A stretch of DNA of 64,000 bases from Xanthobacter dioxanivorans (GCF_016807805.1 NZ_CP063362.1:1725001-1789000), one strand, 5' to 3'. Positions 1-8,682 are shown, numbered from the stretch's first letter. Translations and numbers: made by a program. The notes: generated by a model from the sequence alone, not told the origin.

Positions 1-572
1 CCGGCGGGAAACGCGGCGGCCTGCACCTGCGAATGGTCGTTGGTTGCGAGCAGGCGCGCGCCCTCGGGCAGGGCCTCCACCTCGTCCAGATGCACCGTCA
101 TGGCATCGAACACCGCCGGCTTGCCGGCGAACAGGGGATGGGCGCCGCCGTCCGGCGTCAGCCGGATGCGCCGCCCGAATCCCACTTCCCGCCCGCGCGG
201 ATTGCGCCGCACCCGGCCGCCCGCCGCCACGGTGAGCAGCTGCAGGCCCCAGCAGCTGCCGAAGATGGGAACCCGGGTGGTGAAGGCGGTGCGCATCAGG
301 TCGACCTGCTGGCCGATCTCGCGCCCGCCATTGTAGATGTTGAGCGAGGAGCCGGTGACGGCGATGCCGTCATAACCCTCCAGGCCGCCGGCATCGGGCA
401 GGTTCGCGCCCGGGTCGGCCGGATAGCAGATGTCGACCGTGACCGCGCCGGGGAAAAGCTCGCGCAGCAGCTGGGCGTAGCCCTCGCTCGCCACCTGACC
501 GCCGAATGCCACCTGCCGCGCCCGCGCCTCCGCGGTATTTCCTTCGACGACGAGAAGACGGGCGGCGGCCAT
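1..572 (-). CDS. Type 1 glutamine amidotransferase, 3'-truncated by window edge
   Basis: The minus-strand frame opens at ATG 572 (MAAARLLVVEGNTAEARAR) and stays open to base 1, giving 190 codons of a class I glutamine amidotransferase, the family that releases ammonia from glutamine for transfer to a partner or substrate. Around residues 85-110 it shows the hallmark nucleophile elbow PIFGSCWGLQ with the catalytic Cys, preceded by GIAVTGSSLNIYNGG. The catalytic His-Glu pair would lie beyond the window edge. It resembles the stand-alone GMP-synthase-like amidotransferases; the substrate is unknown. The family call is firm, the specific role is not. Confidence 0.8.
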   Translation of the reverse strand, partial: MAAARLLVVEGNTAEARARQVAFGGQVASEGYAQLLRELFPGAVTVDICYPADPGANLPDAGGLEGYDGIAVTGSSLNIYNGGREIGQQVDLMRTAFTTRVPIFGSCWGLQLLTVAAGGRVRRNPRGREVGFGRRIRLTPDGGAHPLFAGKPAVFDAMTVHLDEVEALPEGARLLATNDHSQVQAAAFPA

Positions 573-700
573 GACAATCCTGCGGGCTGATGCGGATCGG
601 CAAAGCATAGGGCGGTTTTTGGCGAAACCGAGAAGATGATCGGCACCCCTGGCCCTCGGATCATGCATGCCGCGCCGGGAGGCCGGATCCCCCACCGACC

Positions 701-1606
701 TCAGGCGCCGGCCGGCCGGCTGCGATGCTCCATGACCAGCAGATAGCCGCCGGAAGCGATCACCACGCATGCGCCGGCCAGGGTCCACGGGCTCGGGACC
801 TGCCCGAACACCAGCCAGCCAAGGGCGATCATGCTGACGATCTGGGTGTAGATGAACGGCGCCAGCGTCGCCGCCGGGGCCCGCGCATGGGCGAGAATCA
901 GCAGGAAGTGGCCGACGCCGGCGACGATCCCGAGCCCGAGCATGGCGCCGATCATCAGGGGCTCGCGCGGGGTTTCCCATACCAGCGGCAAGGGCAGGCT
1001 CGCGGCGATGGAGCCGACCAGCGAGGAATAGAAGAGCGTGGTGGCGCTCGAATCGGTGCGCGCCAGCATGCGCGTGGTGATGGCGTAGAGGGCATAGGTG
1101 GCCGCCGCGCCGAGGCAGAGGAGCGCCGCCGGGTGAATGCCGCCGCCGCCCGGCCGCACCACCAGCAGGATGCCGATGAAGCCGACGAGGATGGCCACCC
1201 ATCGCCGCACGCCCACGCGCTCCCCGAGCAGCGGCCCGGCGAAGAGCGCGATGAAGAAGGGCACCGAGAACATGATGGATACGGTCTGGTCCAGCTGCAG
1301 GAACTGGAGCGCGGTGAAATTGAGGGCGGTGGTCAGGAACAGCAGGGTCGAGCGGCCGATCTGGAGCAGCGGCCGGCGGGTCCGCAGGAGGCCCGGCACC
1401 GTCCAGGGATTGAACACCGCCAGCGAGAACAGGAAATGGATGACGTAGCGCGCCCACACCACGACGAAGACGCTGGTGTGTCCGCCGAGCCATTTCGCTG
1501 TGGTGTCCGTCAGGGCGAAGGTCATGACCGCGAGACACATGAGGCCGATGCCGACGAAGGCGGACGCGTGCGCCCCGGCGGACTGTGGACCCTCGGGCAC
1601 ACGCAT
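701..1606 (-). CDS. EamA/DMT-family membrane transporter
   Basis: About 301 residues with some ten hydrophobic segments arranged as two repeats of five, the drug/metabolite transporter (EamA, RhaT-like) layout. Conserved-looking pieces are FALTDTTAKWLGG near the N-terminus and PLLGERVGVRRWVAIL before the second half. It is probably an inner-membrane exporter of a small metabolite; the substrate cannot be told. I start at ATG 1606 (MRVPEG), which has GAGG upstream. A GTG at 1645 would extend it by 13 residues, but that GTG lies inside a REP-like palindrome, which makes it an unlikely start. Confidence 0.85.
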   Translation of the reverse strand: MRVPEGPQSAGAHASAFVGIGLMCLAVMTFALTDTTAKWLGGHTSVFVVVWARYVIHFLFSLAVFNPWTVPGLLRTRRPLLQIGRSTLLFLTTALNFTALQFLQLDQTVSIMFSVPFFIALFAGPLLGERVGVRRWVAILVGFIGILLVVRPGGGGIHPAALLCLGAAATYALYAITTRMLARTDSSATTLFYSSLVGSIAASLPLPLVWETPREPLMIGAMLGLGIVAGVGHFLLILAHARAPAATLAPFIYTQIVSMIALGWLVFGQVPSPWTLAGACVVIASGGYLLVMEHRSRPAGA

Positions 1607-1907
1607 GGCACCGGCCTCTGGAGCGTTTTCGAGCGAAGTGGACACCGGTTCGCGCCGGGAAAACGCGACCGCTCGGCGACATGGAGGGTTTCCTGCTTCC
1701 AGGAAGCGGGGACACCCTCTGGTGGATCAAGGACGGGTGGTTCGACCGCGACGGATGGGGGACCCGGCTGTCGCGGTCGGAGCCTTGGCACGCGATCGGC
1801 CCATATCGAATCGCCGAGGCGATGCAAGATGGGTCGCAAGTCCGTTTCTTTCCAATCGTTCAGAGGGCGATCCCGCGGAGCCGCCCGGCGGTTCCGCGGG
1901 ATCGCCT
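1607..1907. other. Intergenic region with two palindromes
   Basis: About 300 bases with no convincing gene. It holds a REP-like palindrome next to the EamA start (1623-1666) and a long hairpin at the end of the SDR gene (1862-1909). Between them I see no conserved coding signal, although an open frame runs through on the plus strand. Confidence 0.6.
1623..1666. repeat. REP-like palindromic repeat, copy 1
   Basis: The arms GCGTTTTC (1623-1630) and GAAAACGC (1659-1666) enclose GAGCGAAGTGGACACCGGTT. The same core in the opposite orientation is found at 7828-7864. The motif (GCGTTTTC-GAGCGAAGTGG-CCGGTTCG) resembles an intergenic palindrome I know from many Hyphomicrobiales genomes. It lies immediately upstream of the EamA transporter start. 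Confidence 0.7.
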
Positions 1908-1909
1908 CT
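1862..1909 (-). terminator. Long hairpin overlapping the SDR stop codon
   Basis: The arms GGCGATCCCGCGGA (1866-1879) and TCCGCGGGATCGCC (1893-1906) are perfectly complementary over 14 bases. Four more pairs outside (AGAG/CTCT) form with one bulged G, and the loop has a further short inner stem. The hairpin reaches into the TAG stop of the minus-strand SDR. It lacks a run of U on either strand, so it is a strong structure of terminator type but not a textbook intrinsic terminator. Confidence 0.55.
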
Positions 1910-2660
1910 AGTACGTGGCCCGCCCGCCGGACAGGTCGAACACCGCGCCGGTGGTGAAGGAGCAGTCGGAGGACGCGGCGAACGCGATCGTCGCCGCGAC
2001 CTCGTCCACGGTGACGAATCGCGCGCGCGGGATCTTCGACAGCATATAGTCGATGTGCTGCTGGCTCATCTGGTCGAAGATGGCCGTGCGCGCCGCCGCC
2101 GGGGTCACGCAATTGACCGCGATGTCGTACTCGGCCAGTTCCTTGCCGAGCGACTTGGTCAGCGCGATCACCCCCGCCTTGGAGGCGGAATAGGCGGAGG
2201 CGTTGGGATTGCCTTCCTTGCCGGCGATGGAGGCCACGTTCACGATGCGCCCGTAGCGCTGCGCGATCATGTGGGGCACCACGGCGCGGCAGCAGTGGAA
2301 CGGCCCGTCGAGATTGATCGCCATCACCTGCCGCCAGGCGTCCTCGGGATAGTCCCAGAGCTTGAGGTTGGGGCCGGAGATGCCGGCATTGTTGACTAGG
2401 ATGTCGATGCGGCCGAGCGCGGCATGGGCCTCGCCCACCGCCCGCTCCACGTCGGCGAGCCGGGTCACGTCGGCGATCACGGGCAGCACCCGGTCGCGGC
2501 CGAGGGCGTCGGCGGTCTTGGCCGCGAGGTCGCCGTCCCGGTCCAGGATGGCGACGCGCGCGCCGGAGGCAAGAAAGCGCTCCACCACGGCGCGGCCGAT
2601 GCCCTGGGCGCCGCCGGTGACGATGGCGGTGCGGTCCTGAAGGTCGATGGCGTTGGACAT
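1908..2660 (-). CDS. Short-chain dehydrogenase/reductase (FabG-like)
   Basis: A 250-residue classical SDR, an NAD(P)(H)-dependent oxidoreductase. The cofactor motif TGGAQGIG is at residues 15-22, NNAGISGP near residue 88 and the active-site YSASK near residue 157 with the catalytic Ser upstream. Length and motif order match the 3-oxoacyl-ACP reductase/sorbitol dehydrogenase group; the substrate is unknown. ATG 2660 is chosen because GGGGGAAG lies just upstream. An upstream in-frame start would add 16 residues with no family resemblance. It stands alone between EamA and a MarR gene; the MarR protein could regulate it, but nothing shows this directly. Confidence 0.85.
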   Translation of the reverse strand: MSNAIDLQDRTAIVTGGAQGIGRAVVERFLASGARVAILDRDGDLAAKTADALGRDRVLPVIADVTRLADVERAVGEAHAALGRIDILVNNAGISGPNLKLWDYPEDAWRQVMAINLDGPFHCCRAVVPHMIAQRYGRIVNVASIAGKEGNPNASAYSASKAGVIALTKSLGKELAEYDIAVNCVTPAAARTAIFDQMSQQHIDYMLSKIPRARFVTVDEVAATIAFAASSDCSFTTGAVFDLSGGRATY

Positions 2661-2863
2661 TCTTCCCCCGGCGGGCCGTTTCCTGCCGCCCGCATTGTTG
2701 TGATGCATCTGACTCTAATCGTTTGAATTACTGTTTAGCGCGCGGCCCTTGCCGAGGGAAGGGGCACAATTCGCATATGCCGCCGCCGCGCCATGCGCGC
2801 AGGGAAGGGCGGCCGCCTTCGGCGGATGGTCGAAGGACACGCCGGCCGAGCGGTGATCCCGCG

Positions 2864-3355
2864 TCAGCCCTCCTCGTCCTCGTCGCCGGCCTCCACCTCG
2901 TCGTCGAGGCCGCCGTCGGTGCCGAGCCGCGAGGCGAGATTCTTCTCCACCTTGCGCAGCAGCTTGCGCAGCCGCTTGCGCTCCTTGTTGTCGAGGCCCG
3001 CCACCATCTCGCCCTCGATCTGGTCCCAGACCCCGTCGATGGAGGCGCCGCGCTCGCGGCCCAGTTCGGTGAGGAACACCCGCACCAGGCGGCCGTCGCC
3101 ATCGGTGGCGCGCCGCTCCACCAGGCCCTGGGTGGTCAGCCGGGCGATGGTCTTGGAGGCGGTGGGCGGGCGCACCCTGAGGGCCGAGGCAAGATCGCCC
3201 ATGGTCCGGCCATCCGCCTCGCATAACAGCTTCAGCACCGATTCCTGCCCGGGAAACAATCCGAGATTGGCCAGGAGCCGGGCGGAAAGCGCCTTCTGCA
3301 GGCGCGCGGTATGCGTCAGCCTGTAGCCGATGGTCTTCTGGACCGGATCCTTCAT
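2864..3355 (-). CDS. MarR-family transcriptional regulator
   Basis: About 163 residues, with a winged helix-turn-helix in the middle ([19 protein letters not shown], then [19 protein letters not shown]) and the wing segment [19 protein letters not shown], typical of MarR. Such proteins bind palindromic operators as dimers and are often released by small aromatic ligands. The C-terminus is unusually acidic ([12 protein letters not shown]). ATG 3355 ([12 protein letters not shown]) is preferred with GGGGGATGAC upstream; an in-frame start 11 residues earlier exists. It is divergent from metX. Target genes are unknown; the SDR downstream on the same strand is a candidate. Confidence 0.87.
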   Translation of the reverse strand: MKDPVQKTIGYRLTHTARLQKALSARLLANLGLFPGQESVLKLLCEADGRTMGDLASALRVRPPTASKTIARLTTQGLVERRATDGDGRLVRVFLTELGRERGASIDGVWDQIEGEMVAGLDNKERKRLRKLLRKVEKNLASRLGTDGGLDDEVEAGDEDEEG

Positions 3356-3405
3356 GTCATCCCCCGCCGGGCCGCGCAGCGGCCGCACCGGCCGAGCCCC
3401 AACAG

Positions 3406-3424
3406 AGGCTCCGCCGCGGAGCCT
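3406..3424. promoter_or_regulatory. Hairpin in the marR-metX divergent region
   Basis: AGGCTCCG and CGGAGCCT form an eight-pair perfect stem with a three-base loop, 130 bases before metX and 50 before the MarR start. It could be an operator or leader structure. I looked here for a SAM-II riboswitch, common before alphaproteobacterial metX, and saw none. Confidence 0.35.
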
Positions 3425-3554
3425 ACTTATCCACGCGCCGGCTTACAATTTTGCGAAGGTCCCGGCCTGTGCCGCCATCCGTCCCGCGCGCCGGTCGGCG
3501 CAGCCGCACCCGCCCCCGCTTGACAGGGGCGCTGCCGCGTCGCTTGGTTCGCCG

Positions 3555-4775
3555 ATGACTTCCTTCGTCGCATCGGACGTCCCCCGCCGCGGCCGACGCC
3601 GGCGCCTCCGCGCCCCAGGCGCGGCGCGAGGCGGACGATCCGCATTCCCCGGTGGCGCGGTTCGGCGCCCACAAGCCGCTGAAGCTCGATGCGGGGTCGA
3701 GCTGCCGCACCTGCAGATCGGCTACCAGACCTATGGCGAGCCCAATGCCGCGCGCTCCAACGCCATCCTGCTCTGCCACGCGCTGACCGGCGACCAGCAC
3801 GCCGCCAGCCTCAATCCGGTCACCGGCAAGCCCGGCTGGTGGGAGACCCTGGTGGGGCCGGGCAAGCCCATCGACACCGAGCGCTTCTACGTCATCTGCT
3901 CCAACGTGCTCGGCGGCTGCATGGGCTCCACCGGGCCGGCCTCCACCAATCCGGCCACGGGGCAGCCCTATGGCGTCGACATGCCCCTCGTGACCATCCG
4001 CGACATGGTCAACGCCCAGGCCATGCTGCTCGATCATCTCGGGATCGAGAAGCTCTTGTGCGTCGCCGGCGGGTCCATGGGCGGCATGCAGGTGCTGCAA
4101 TGGGCGGCGAGCTATCCCGAGCGCGTCTTCTCGGCGCTGCCCATCGCCACCGCGGCGCGCCATTCGGCGCAGAACATCGCCTTCCACGAGGTGGGCCGGC
4201 AGGCGGTGATGGCCGATCCCGACTGGCGCGGCGGGCGCTATCTCGCCGATGGGGTGCGGCCGCATCGCGGCCTCGCCGTGGCGCGCATGGCGGCGCACAT
4301 CACCTACATGTCCGACCAGTCCCTGCACCGCAAGTTCGGCCGCCGGCTGCAGAACCGCGAGATGCCGACCTTCGGCTTCGACGCCGACTTCCAGGTGGAG
4401 AGCTACCTGCGCCACCAGGGGGAATCGTTCGTGCAGCGCTTCGACCCCAACTCCTACCTCTACGTGACCCGCGCCATGGATTATTTCGACCTCGCCGCCG
4501 ACCACGGCGGCGTGCTCGCCAATGCCTTCCGGGGCTCCAAGACGCGCTTCTGCGTGGTCTCCTTCACCTCCGACTGGCTGTTTCCCACGGTGGATTCGCG
4601 CGCCATCGTCCATGCGCTCAACGCCTCGGGGGCGAGCGTCTCCTTCACCGAGATCGACACCGACAAGGGCCACGATTCCTTCCTGCTGCACGAGCCGGAG
4701 CTGACCGCCATCACCCGCGGCTTCCTCGACAGCGCCGCGCGGGCCTTCGGCCTGCCGGCGGCGCGGCGGGACTGA
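3555..4775 (+). CDS. metX: Homoserine O-acetyltransferase, with compensating N-terminal frameshifts
   Basis: MetX acylates homoserine with acetyl-CoA (or succinyl-CoA) in methionine synthesis. From residue 47 on the protein is a full family member: HALTGDQH, the nucleophile elbow [13 protein letters not shown], the catalytic Asp in [10 protein letters not shown] and the His in [17 protein letters not shown] 3555 ([10 protein letters not shown]) is the start. Residues 11-46 are arginine-rich and unlike MetX. In the next frame the same DNA reads [17 protein letters not shown], the expected N-terminal segment. One extra C in the run at 3581-3585 and one missing G in the run at 3693-3696 explain this, and they cancel, so the frame stays open. 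metW follows two bases after the stop. Confidence 0.9.
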   Translation: MTSFVASDVPRRGRRRRLRAPGAARGGRSAFPGGAVRRPQAAEARCGVELPHLQIGYQTYGEPNAARSNAILLCHALTGDQHAASLNPVTGKPGWWETLVGPGKPIDTERFYVICSNVLGGCMGSTGPASTNPATGQPYGVDMPLVTIRDMVNAQAMLLDHLGIEKLLCVAGGSMGGMQVLQWAASYPERVFSALPIATAARHSAQNIAFHEVGRQAVMADPDWRGGRYLADGVRPHRGLAVARMAAHITYMSDQSLHRKFGRRLQNREMPTFGFDADFQVESYLRHQGESFVQRFDPNSYLYVTRAMDYFDLAADHGGVLANAFRGSKTRFCVVSFTSDWLFPTVDSRAIVHALNASGASVSFTEIDTDKGHDSFLLHEPELTAITRGFLDSAARAFGLPAARRD

Positions 4776-4777
4776 CC

Positions 4778-5431
4778 ATGGCGCTGCGTGAACCCGTGCT
4801 GGACGAAGGCGTGGTGCGCCTGCAAGGCGGCCGCGTCGACCTCGTGGTGGTGGCCGAGATGGTGGCGCCCGGCTCCCGCGTGCTCGACGTGGGCTCCGGT
4901 GACGGGGCGCTGCTGGAGCTGCTCGCCACCACCCGCGGCTGCGATGCCCGCGGCATCGAGCTCTCCCGCGAGGGGGTGAATGCCGGCGTGGCCCGCGGCC
5001 TCGCCGTCATCCAGGGCGACGCGGACGTGGACCTTGCCCACTATCCCGACGACGCCTTCGACTACGTGATCCTGTCCCAGACCCTGCAGGCCACAAGGCG
5101 GCCGCGCTGGGTGCTGGAGCAGATGCTGCGCATCGGCCGCCGGGCCATCGTGTCCTTCCCCAATTTCGGCCACTGGCGCTCGCGCCTCGATCTGCTGGTC
5201 AATGGCCGCATGCCGGTGACCGACAACATGCCCATCGTCTGGTACGAGACGCCGAACATCCACTTCTGCACCATCCGCGATTTCGTGGCGCTGGTGGAGG
5301 TGCTGGACGCCGGCATCGAGCGCGCCGTGGCGCTGGATTCGTCCGGCCACCGGGTGCGGGTGACCATGCCGTGGTGGGTGTGGAACCTGCTCGGCGAGCA
5401 GGCGGTGTTCCTGCTGACGCGCAAGCGCTGA
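4778..5431 (+). CDS. metW: Methionine biosynthesis protein MetW
   Basis: A 217-residue SAM-dependent methyltransferase-fold protein that works with MetX in homoserine acylation in proteobacteria. The SAM-binding motif LDVGSGDGALLELL is near residues 32-45, followed by the acidic GIELS, and the MetW-typical SFPNFGHWRSR and NIHFCTIRDF come later. ATG 4778 is two bases past the metX stop, so the two genes are a translationally close operon. The stop at 5431 is three bases from the convergent methyltransferase gene. Confidence 0.95.
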   Translation: MALREPVLDEGVVRLQGGRVDLVVVAEMVAPGSRVLDVGSGDGALLELLATTRGCDARGIELSREGVNAGVARGLAVIQGDADVDLAHYPDDAFDYVILSQTLQATRRPRWVLEQMLRIGRRAIVSFPNFGHWRSRLDLLVNGRMPVTDNMPIVWYETPNIHFCTIRDFVALVEVLDAGIERAVALDSSGHRVRVTMPWWVWNLLGEQAVFLLTRKR

Positions 5432-5434
5432 GGC

Positions 5435-6172
5435 TCACCCGGCGGGCGCCGCGCCCGGCACCAGTCCCGGCTCCATCGCCGGCTCGAGCGCGGGGGCGAG
5501 GCGGGGCCGGCGCACCGGGATCGGGCGATAGAGCTGCTTGGTCGCCTCCACCACCAGCACCCCCGAGAACGGCAGCGACAGCCGCGCCCCGACGCGCTCC
5601 CAGGCCACCGCCGTGCGCAGGAACCACGGGCTCGGCGGCGCGTAGAGCGCCTCGTCCCAGCCCACCGGCGTGAACAGCGCCTCGCGCAGCAGGCTCACCA
5701 CCTGCCCGCGCGAGAAGGGACGGCCATTGCCGAACGGCGTGGTGTCGAGCCGCGCCCACACGCCGCGCCGGTTCGGCACCACCGCCAGCAGCCGCCCGCC
5801 GGGCGCGAGCACCCGCCACACCTCGCGCAGCATCTCGGCGGCGTTGGGCGTCATCTCCAAGGCGTGCACCGCCACCACCCGGTCCATGCTGGCGGTGGGC
5901 AAGGGCAGCAGGGTCTCGTCGGCCAGGGTGGCGAGGGTGGGCGCGGCCGAGGGCCAGCGCACCACGCCCTGCGCCGCCGGCATCACCGCGATGCAGCGCT
6001 CCGCCTCCTCGCGGAACACGCCGAGATAGGGCGTCGCATAGCCAAGGCCCAGCACCGCCATGCCGGTGACGTTGTCGAAGCGGGCGCGGATGGCCCGGCC
6101 GAGCAGCCGGCGGGTCATGATGCCGATGGGCTGGGCGTAGAAATTGCGCAGATCGACGACGTCGAGAAACAT
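5435..6172 (-). CDS. Class I SAM-dependent methyltransferase
   Basis: A protein of about 245 residues beginning MFLDVVDLRNFY. It has an AdoMet-fold motif VLGLGYATPYLGVF near residue 40, the acidic/charged second strand and the late motif VWRVLAPGGRLLAVVPNRR of class I methyltransferases. It matches a group commonly found beside gloB in Hyphomicrobiales; the substrate is unknown. ATG 6172 has GAGAGGG upstream, so I prefer it over an in-frame ATG at 6184 or a more distal start. It is divergent from gloB and convergent with metW. Confidence 0.85.
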   Translation of the reverse strand: MFLDVVDLRNFYAQPIGIMTRRLLGRAIRARFDNVTGMAVLGLGYATPYLGVFREEAERCIAVMPAAQGVVRWPSAAPTLATLADETLLPLPTASMDRVVAVHALEMTPNAAEMLREVWRVLAPGGRLLAVVPNRRGVWARLDTTPFGNGRPFSRGQVVSLLREALFTPVGWDEALYAPPSPWFLRTAVAWERVGARLSLPFSGVLVVEATKQLYRPIPVRRPRLAPALEPAMEPGLVPGAAPAG

Positions 6173-6469
6173 GGACCCTCTCATCCCGGCCCGCACCGGG
6201 TGCGCCCGATGCGCGCAGGCCGCGCCCCCGGTTCGCCGCTCCGGAGGCCGCCGATCCCGTGGATCCGCCTCCGGCCCCGGGGCCAACACCATCCCGCCGC
6301 GCGGATCGGCTCCGCTCCGGGGCCGCGCGCGCCGGGCGACCGCACTTCCGCTTCGCGCCCTAATAGAGGATCATGCGCGGCGGGTCCGCAACTTCCGTGC
6401 GGGCCGGGGCGTGCCGCTCAGCGGAGGGTCGACCCCGATACGCCTCGTGTCGGTCTGCCCGCGTCCTCC

Positions 6470-6511
6470 TGCCTTGCGTCCCCCGCCTTGCGTTTTCCGC
6501 CTTGCGTTTTC
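6470..6511. repeat. Three 14-bp tandem units before gloB
   Basis: CGCCTTGCGTTTTC occurs twice in succession (6484-6497, 6498-6511), preceded by a degenerate copy TGCCTTGCGTCCCC (6470-6483). The array ends 26 bases before the gloB GTG start, so it would lie in the leader or promoter region. Confidence 0.75.
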
Positions 6512-6537
6512 CTGCCACCGATCCGGAGAGCGAGACC

Positions 6538-7311
6538 GTGCCGGCCGAAATCCGCCTCGTCCCCTGCCTGAGCGACAATTACGCCGTGCTTTTGCACGAT
6601 CGCGTGACCGAGGCCACCGCCGTCATCGACGTGCCGGAGGCGACGCCGGTGATCGCCGCACTGGAGGCGGAAGGCTGGAACCTCACCCACATCCTCGTCA
6701 CCCACCACCACGCCGACCACGTGCAGGGCATTCCTGCGGTGAAGGCGCGCTATGGCGCCACCGTGGTCGGGCCGAAGGCCGAGGCGGCCGGGATCCCCGG
6801 CCTCGACGTGGCGGTGGTGGACGGCGATCCGGTGGCGGTGGGCTCGTTGATCGGCCGCGTGCTGGAGACGCCGGGCCATACCGCCGGGCCCGCCTCCTAT
6901 CTGTTCGAGGGCGAGGGGCTGCTGTTCGCCGGCGATACCCTGTTCACCCTCGGCTGCGGCCGCCCCCTGGAGTGCGAGCCGCCGGTGCTGTGGGCCTCGC
7001 TGCAGCGGCTGCGGGCCCTGCCCGAGACCCTCGCGGTCTATAGCGGCCACGAATACACCCTCGCCAACGCGCGCTTTGCCCTCTCCGTCGACCCCGACAA
7101 TCCCCTGCTCGCCCGGCTGATGGCCGAGGCGGAGGCGAAACGGGCGGCGGGACAGCCCACCATTCCCTCGCGCCTCGGCGAGGAATGCGGTGCCAACCCC
7201 TTCCTGCGCGCCGACGACCCGGCCATGGCGGAGCGCCTCGGCCTCGCCGGCGCCGATCCGGCGGCGGTGTTCACCGAGCTGCGTGCCCGCAAGAACGTCT
7301 TCAGGGGCTGA
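6538..7311 (+). CDS. gloB: Hydroxyacylglutathione hydrolase (glyoxalase II)
   Basis: A 257-residue metallo-beta-lactamase-fold thiolesterase. It hydrolyses S-lactoylglutathione to lactate and glutathione, the second step of methylglyoxal detoxification. The metal motif THHHADHVQG is at about residues 52-61, the bridging Asp in FAGDTLF, and GHEYTLANARFA marks the start of the C-terminal glutathione-binding domain. The start is GTG 6538 (MPAEIRLVPCLSDNY) with GGAG upstream. Longer upstream frames carry no homology and include the tandem repeat. The cupin gene follows four bases after the stop. Confidence 0.95.
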   Translation: MPAEIRLVPCLSDNYAVLLHDRVTEATAVIDVPEATPVIAALEAEGWNLTHILVTHHHADHVQGIPAVKARYGATVVGPKAEAAGIPGLDVAVVDGDPVAVGSLIGRVLETPGHTAGPASYLFEGEGLLFAGDTLFTLGCGRPLECEPPVLWASLQRLRALPETLAVYSGHEYTLANARFALSVDPDNPLLARLMAEAEAKRAAGQPTIPSRLGEECGANPFLRADDPAMAERLGLAGADPAAVFTELRARKNVFRG

Positions 7312-7315
7312 TGCC

Positions 7316-7774
7316 ATGACGGCCGGGGCGACGCCGGGCACGGATGCGAAGGACCTGTCGGCGGCGGAGGTGATCGCGCTCCTCGGCCTCGCGCCGCATC
7401 CGGAAGGCGGCCATTTCCGCGAGACCTTCCGCGATGGCGCGGCGGGCGGGCGCGGGGCCTCCACCGCCATCTACTTCCTCCTACGCGCCGGGGAGCGATC
7501 CCACTGGCACCGGGTCGACGCCGCGGAGGTGTGGCACTGGCATGCCGGCGCGCCGCTGCGCCTGTCCATCGCCGACGCGGGCGGCCGGCGCGACCTCGTG
7601 CTCGGCGCGCGCCTCGGATCGGGGGAACGGCCGCAGGGCGTGGTGCCGCCGCATGCGTGGCAGGCGGCGGAGAGCCTCGGGGCCTGGACCCTGGTGGGCT
7701 GCACCGTGGCGCCCGCCTTCGATTTCGCGGGCTTCGAGCTTGCCCCGCCCGGGTGGGAGCCGGAGGGCGTTTAG
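7316..7774 (+). CDS. Cupin protein, DUF985 family
   Basis: 152 residues with the DUF985 pattern: LGLAPHPEGGHFRETFRD, STAIYFLL, then the metal-type cupin residues HWHRVDAAEVWHWHAGAPL and VVPPHAWQAAE. It is a small double-stranded beta-barrel protein with sugar-epimerase-like features and unknown substrate. It begins four bases after gloB and so is probably co-transcribed. The neighbourhood (methyltransferase, gloB, cupin) recurs in related genomes as far as I recall. No signal peptide is seen. Confidence 0.85.
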   Translation: MTAGATPGTDAKDLSAAEVIALLGLAPHPEGGHFRETFRDGAAGGRGASTAIYFLLRAGERSHWHRVDAAEVWHWHAGAPLRLSIADAGGRRDLVLGARLGSGERPQGVVPPHAWQAAESLGAWTLVGCTVAPAFDFAGFELAPPGWEPEGV

Positions 7775-7827
7775 AGCGTTTCCCCGTTTCACGGAATCGG
7801 GGAGGCGCCACACGTCTTCGCGTCATC

Positions 7828-7864
7828 GCGTTTTCGAACCGGCCGCCACTTCGCTCGAAAACGC
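7828..7864. repeat. REP-like palindromic repeat, copy 2
   Basis: The arms GCGTTTTCGA (7828-7837) and TCGAAAACGC (7855-7864) are ten perfect pairs. The core reads, on the minus strand, GCGTTTTCGAGCGAAGTGG then CCGGTTCG, matching copy 1 at 1623-1666. A second CCCCG...CGGGG structure lies just before it (7782-7804). The element fills the convergent gap between the cupin gene and ecfG and could end transcripts from both. Confidence 0.75.
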
Positions 7865-7899
7865 GCCTCGCCGGCCTCAGGCCACGGACGGAAAAGGCG

Positions 7900-8529
7900 T
7901 CAGCTGCGGGCGGCGGAGAGGGCGACGGCGTCGCTGGCCACCACGTCGGCGGTATCGTCCGCGCCCATGAGGACGAGAAGCTTCGCGCGGGCCCGGTTCA
8001 CCCGGCTCTTGATGGTGCCGAGGGCACAGCCGCACACCTCGGCGGCCTCCTCATAGGACAGGCCGGCCGCGCCCACCAGCACCAGCGCCTCGCGCTGGTC
8101 GTCGGGCAGGTGGCCGAGGGCCTCCTTGAGCGAGGACAGGGTTGCCGACCATTCCTGGCTGGGCCCGATATTGGTGTCGAGCTGCGACAAGGCGGAAATG
8201 CCGTCGCTCTCGCGGCGCCGCTTGCGTATCTCGGTGTAGTAGGTGTTGCGCAGGATCGTGAACAGCCACGCCCTGAGGTTCGTCCCCGGATCGAACTTGT
8301 CGATGTTGGAGAGGGCCTTCAGCAGCGTCTCCTGCACCAGGTCGTCCGCCTCGGTGCGATTGCGCGTCAGCGAGCGGGCGAACGCGCGCAGGGCCGGCAG
8401 GAACTCCAGCACCTGGGTGCGCAAACTGGCGGCATCCATCTCCTGGCGAGCCTCTCGGTCCGGTTGGTCCTTCTTTGCATACGCGTGACGGTCTCCGGGC
8501 AGATCCATCGGCGGCGTGTCTTTCGGCAT
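7900..8529 (-). CDS. ecfG: EcfG-type (ECF15) general stress sigma factor
   Basis: An extracytoplasmic-function sigma factor of about 209 residues. Region 2 is LPALRAFARSLTRNRTEADD with LVQETLLKAL. Region 4 is LPDDQREALVLVG, LSYEEAAEVCGCALGTIKS and RVNRARAKL, close to the EcfG consensus. EcfG directs RNA polymerase to general-stress promoters and is normally held by NepR, which phosphorylated PhyR removes. ATG 8529 is taken; GTG 8568 or ATG 8511 are alternatives, and no strong ribosome site decides. The promoter at 8683-8708 fits the factor's own consensus, suggesting autoregulation. No nepR is seen upstream, where it usually sits. Confidence 0.85.
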   Translation of the reverse strand: MPKDTPPMDLPGDRHAYAKKDQPDREARQEMDAASLRTQVLEFLPALRAFARSLTRNRTEADDLVQETLLKALSNIDKFDPGTNLRAWLFTILRNTYYTEIRKRRRESDGISALSQLDTNIGPSQEWSATLSSLKEALGHLPDDQREALVLVGAAGLSYEEAAEVCGCALGTIKSRVNRARAKLLVLMGADDTADVVASDAVALSAARS

Positions 8530-8682
8530 CGGGTTGGGCCTCGGGACGGCGCACAGCACCTGCGGCACGTCATGTCCGGCGGCGCACCCGCCCGATGCGG
8601 AGGCCGGGGAGCCAGGGAGAAAACCTCCCTCGGTCCCGAGCCTCCGGAAGCGAGCATAGCGCCTGCCGGCCTGTTGTCCTGT

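Noticed and set aside
3420..3435. TTATCCACG, nearly a DnaA box, near metX
   Set aside because: Isolated and one base off; no cluster.
3389..3554. SAM-II riboswitch before metX
   Set aside because: Looked for the conserved pseudoknot wording (GCTAAA-like tail) and found none; only a simple hairpin is present.
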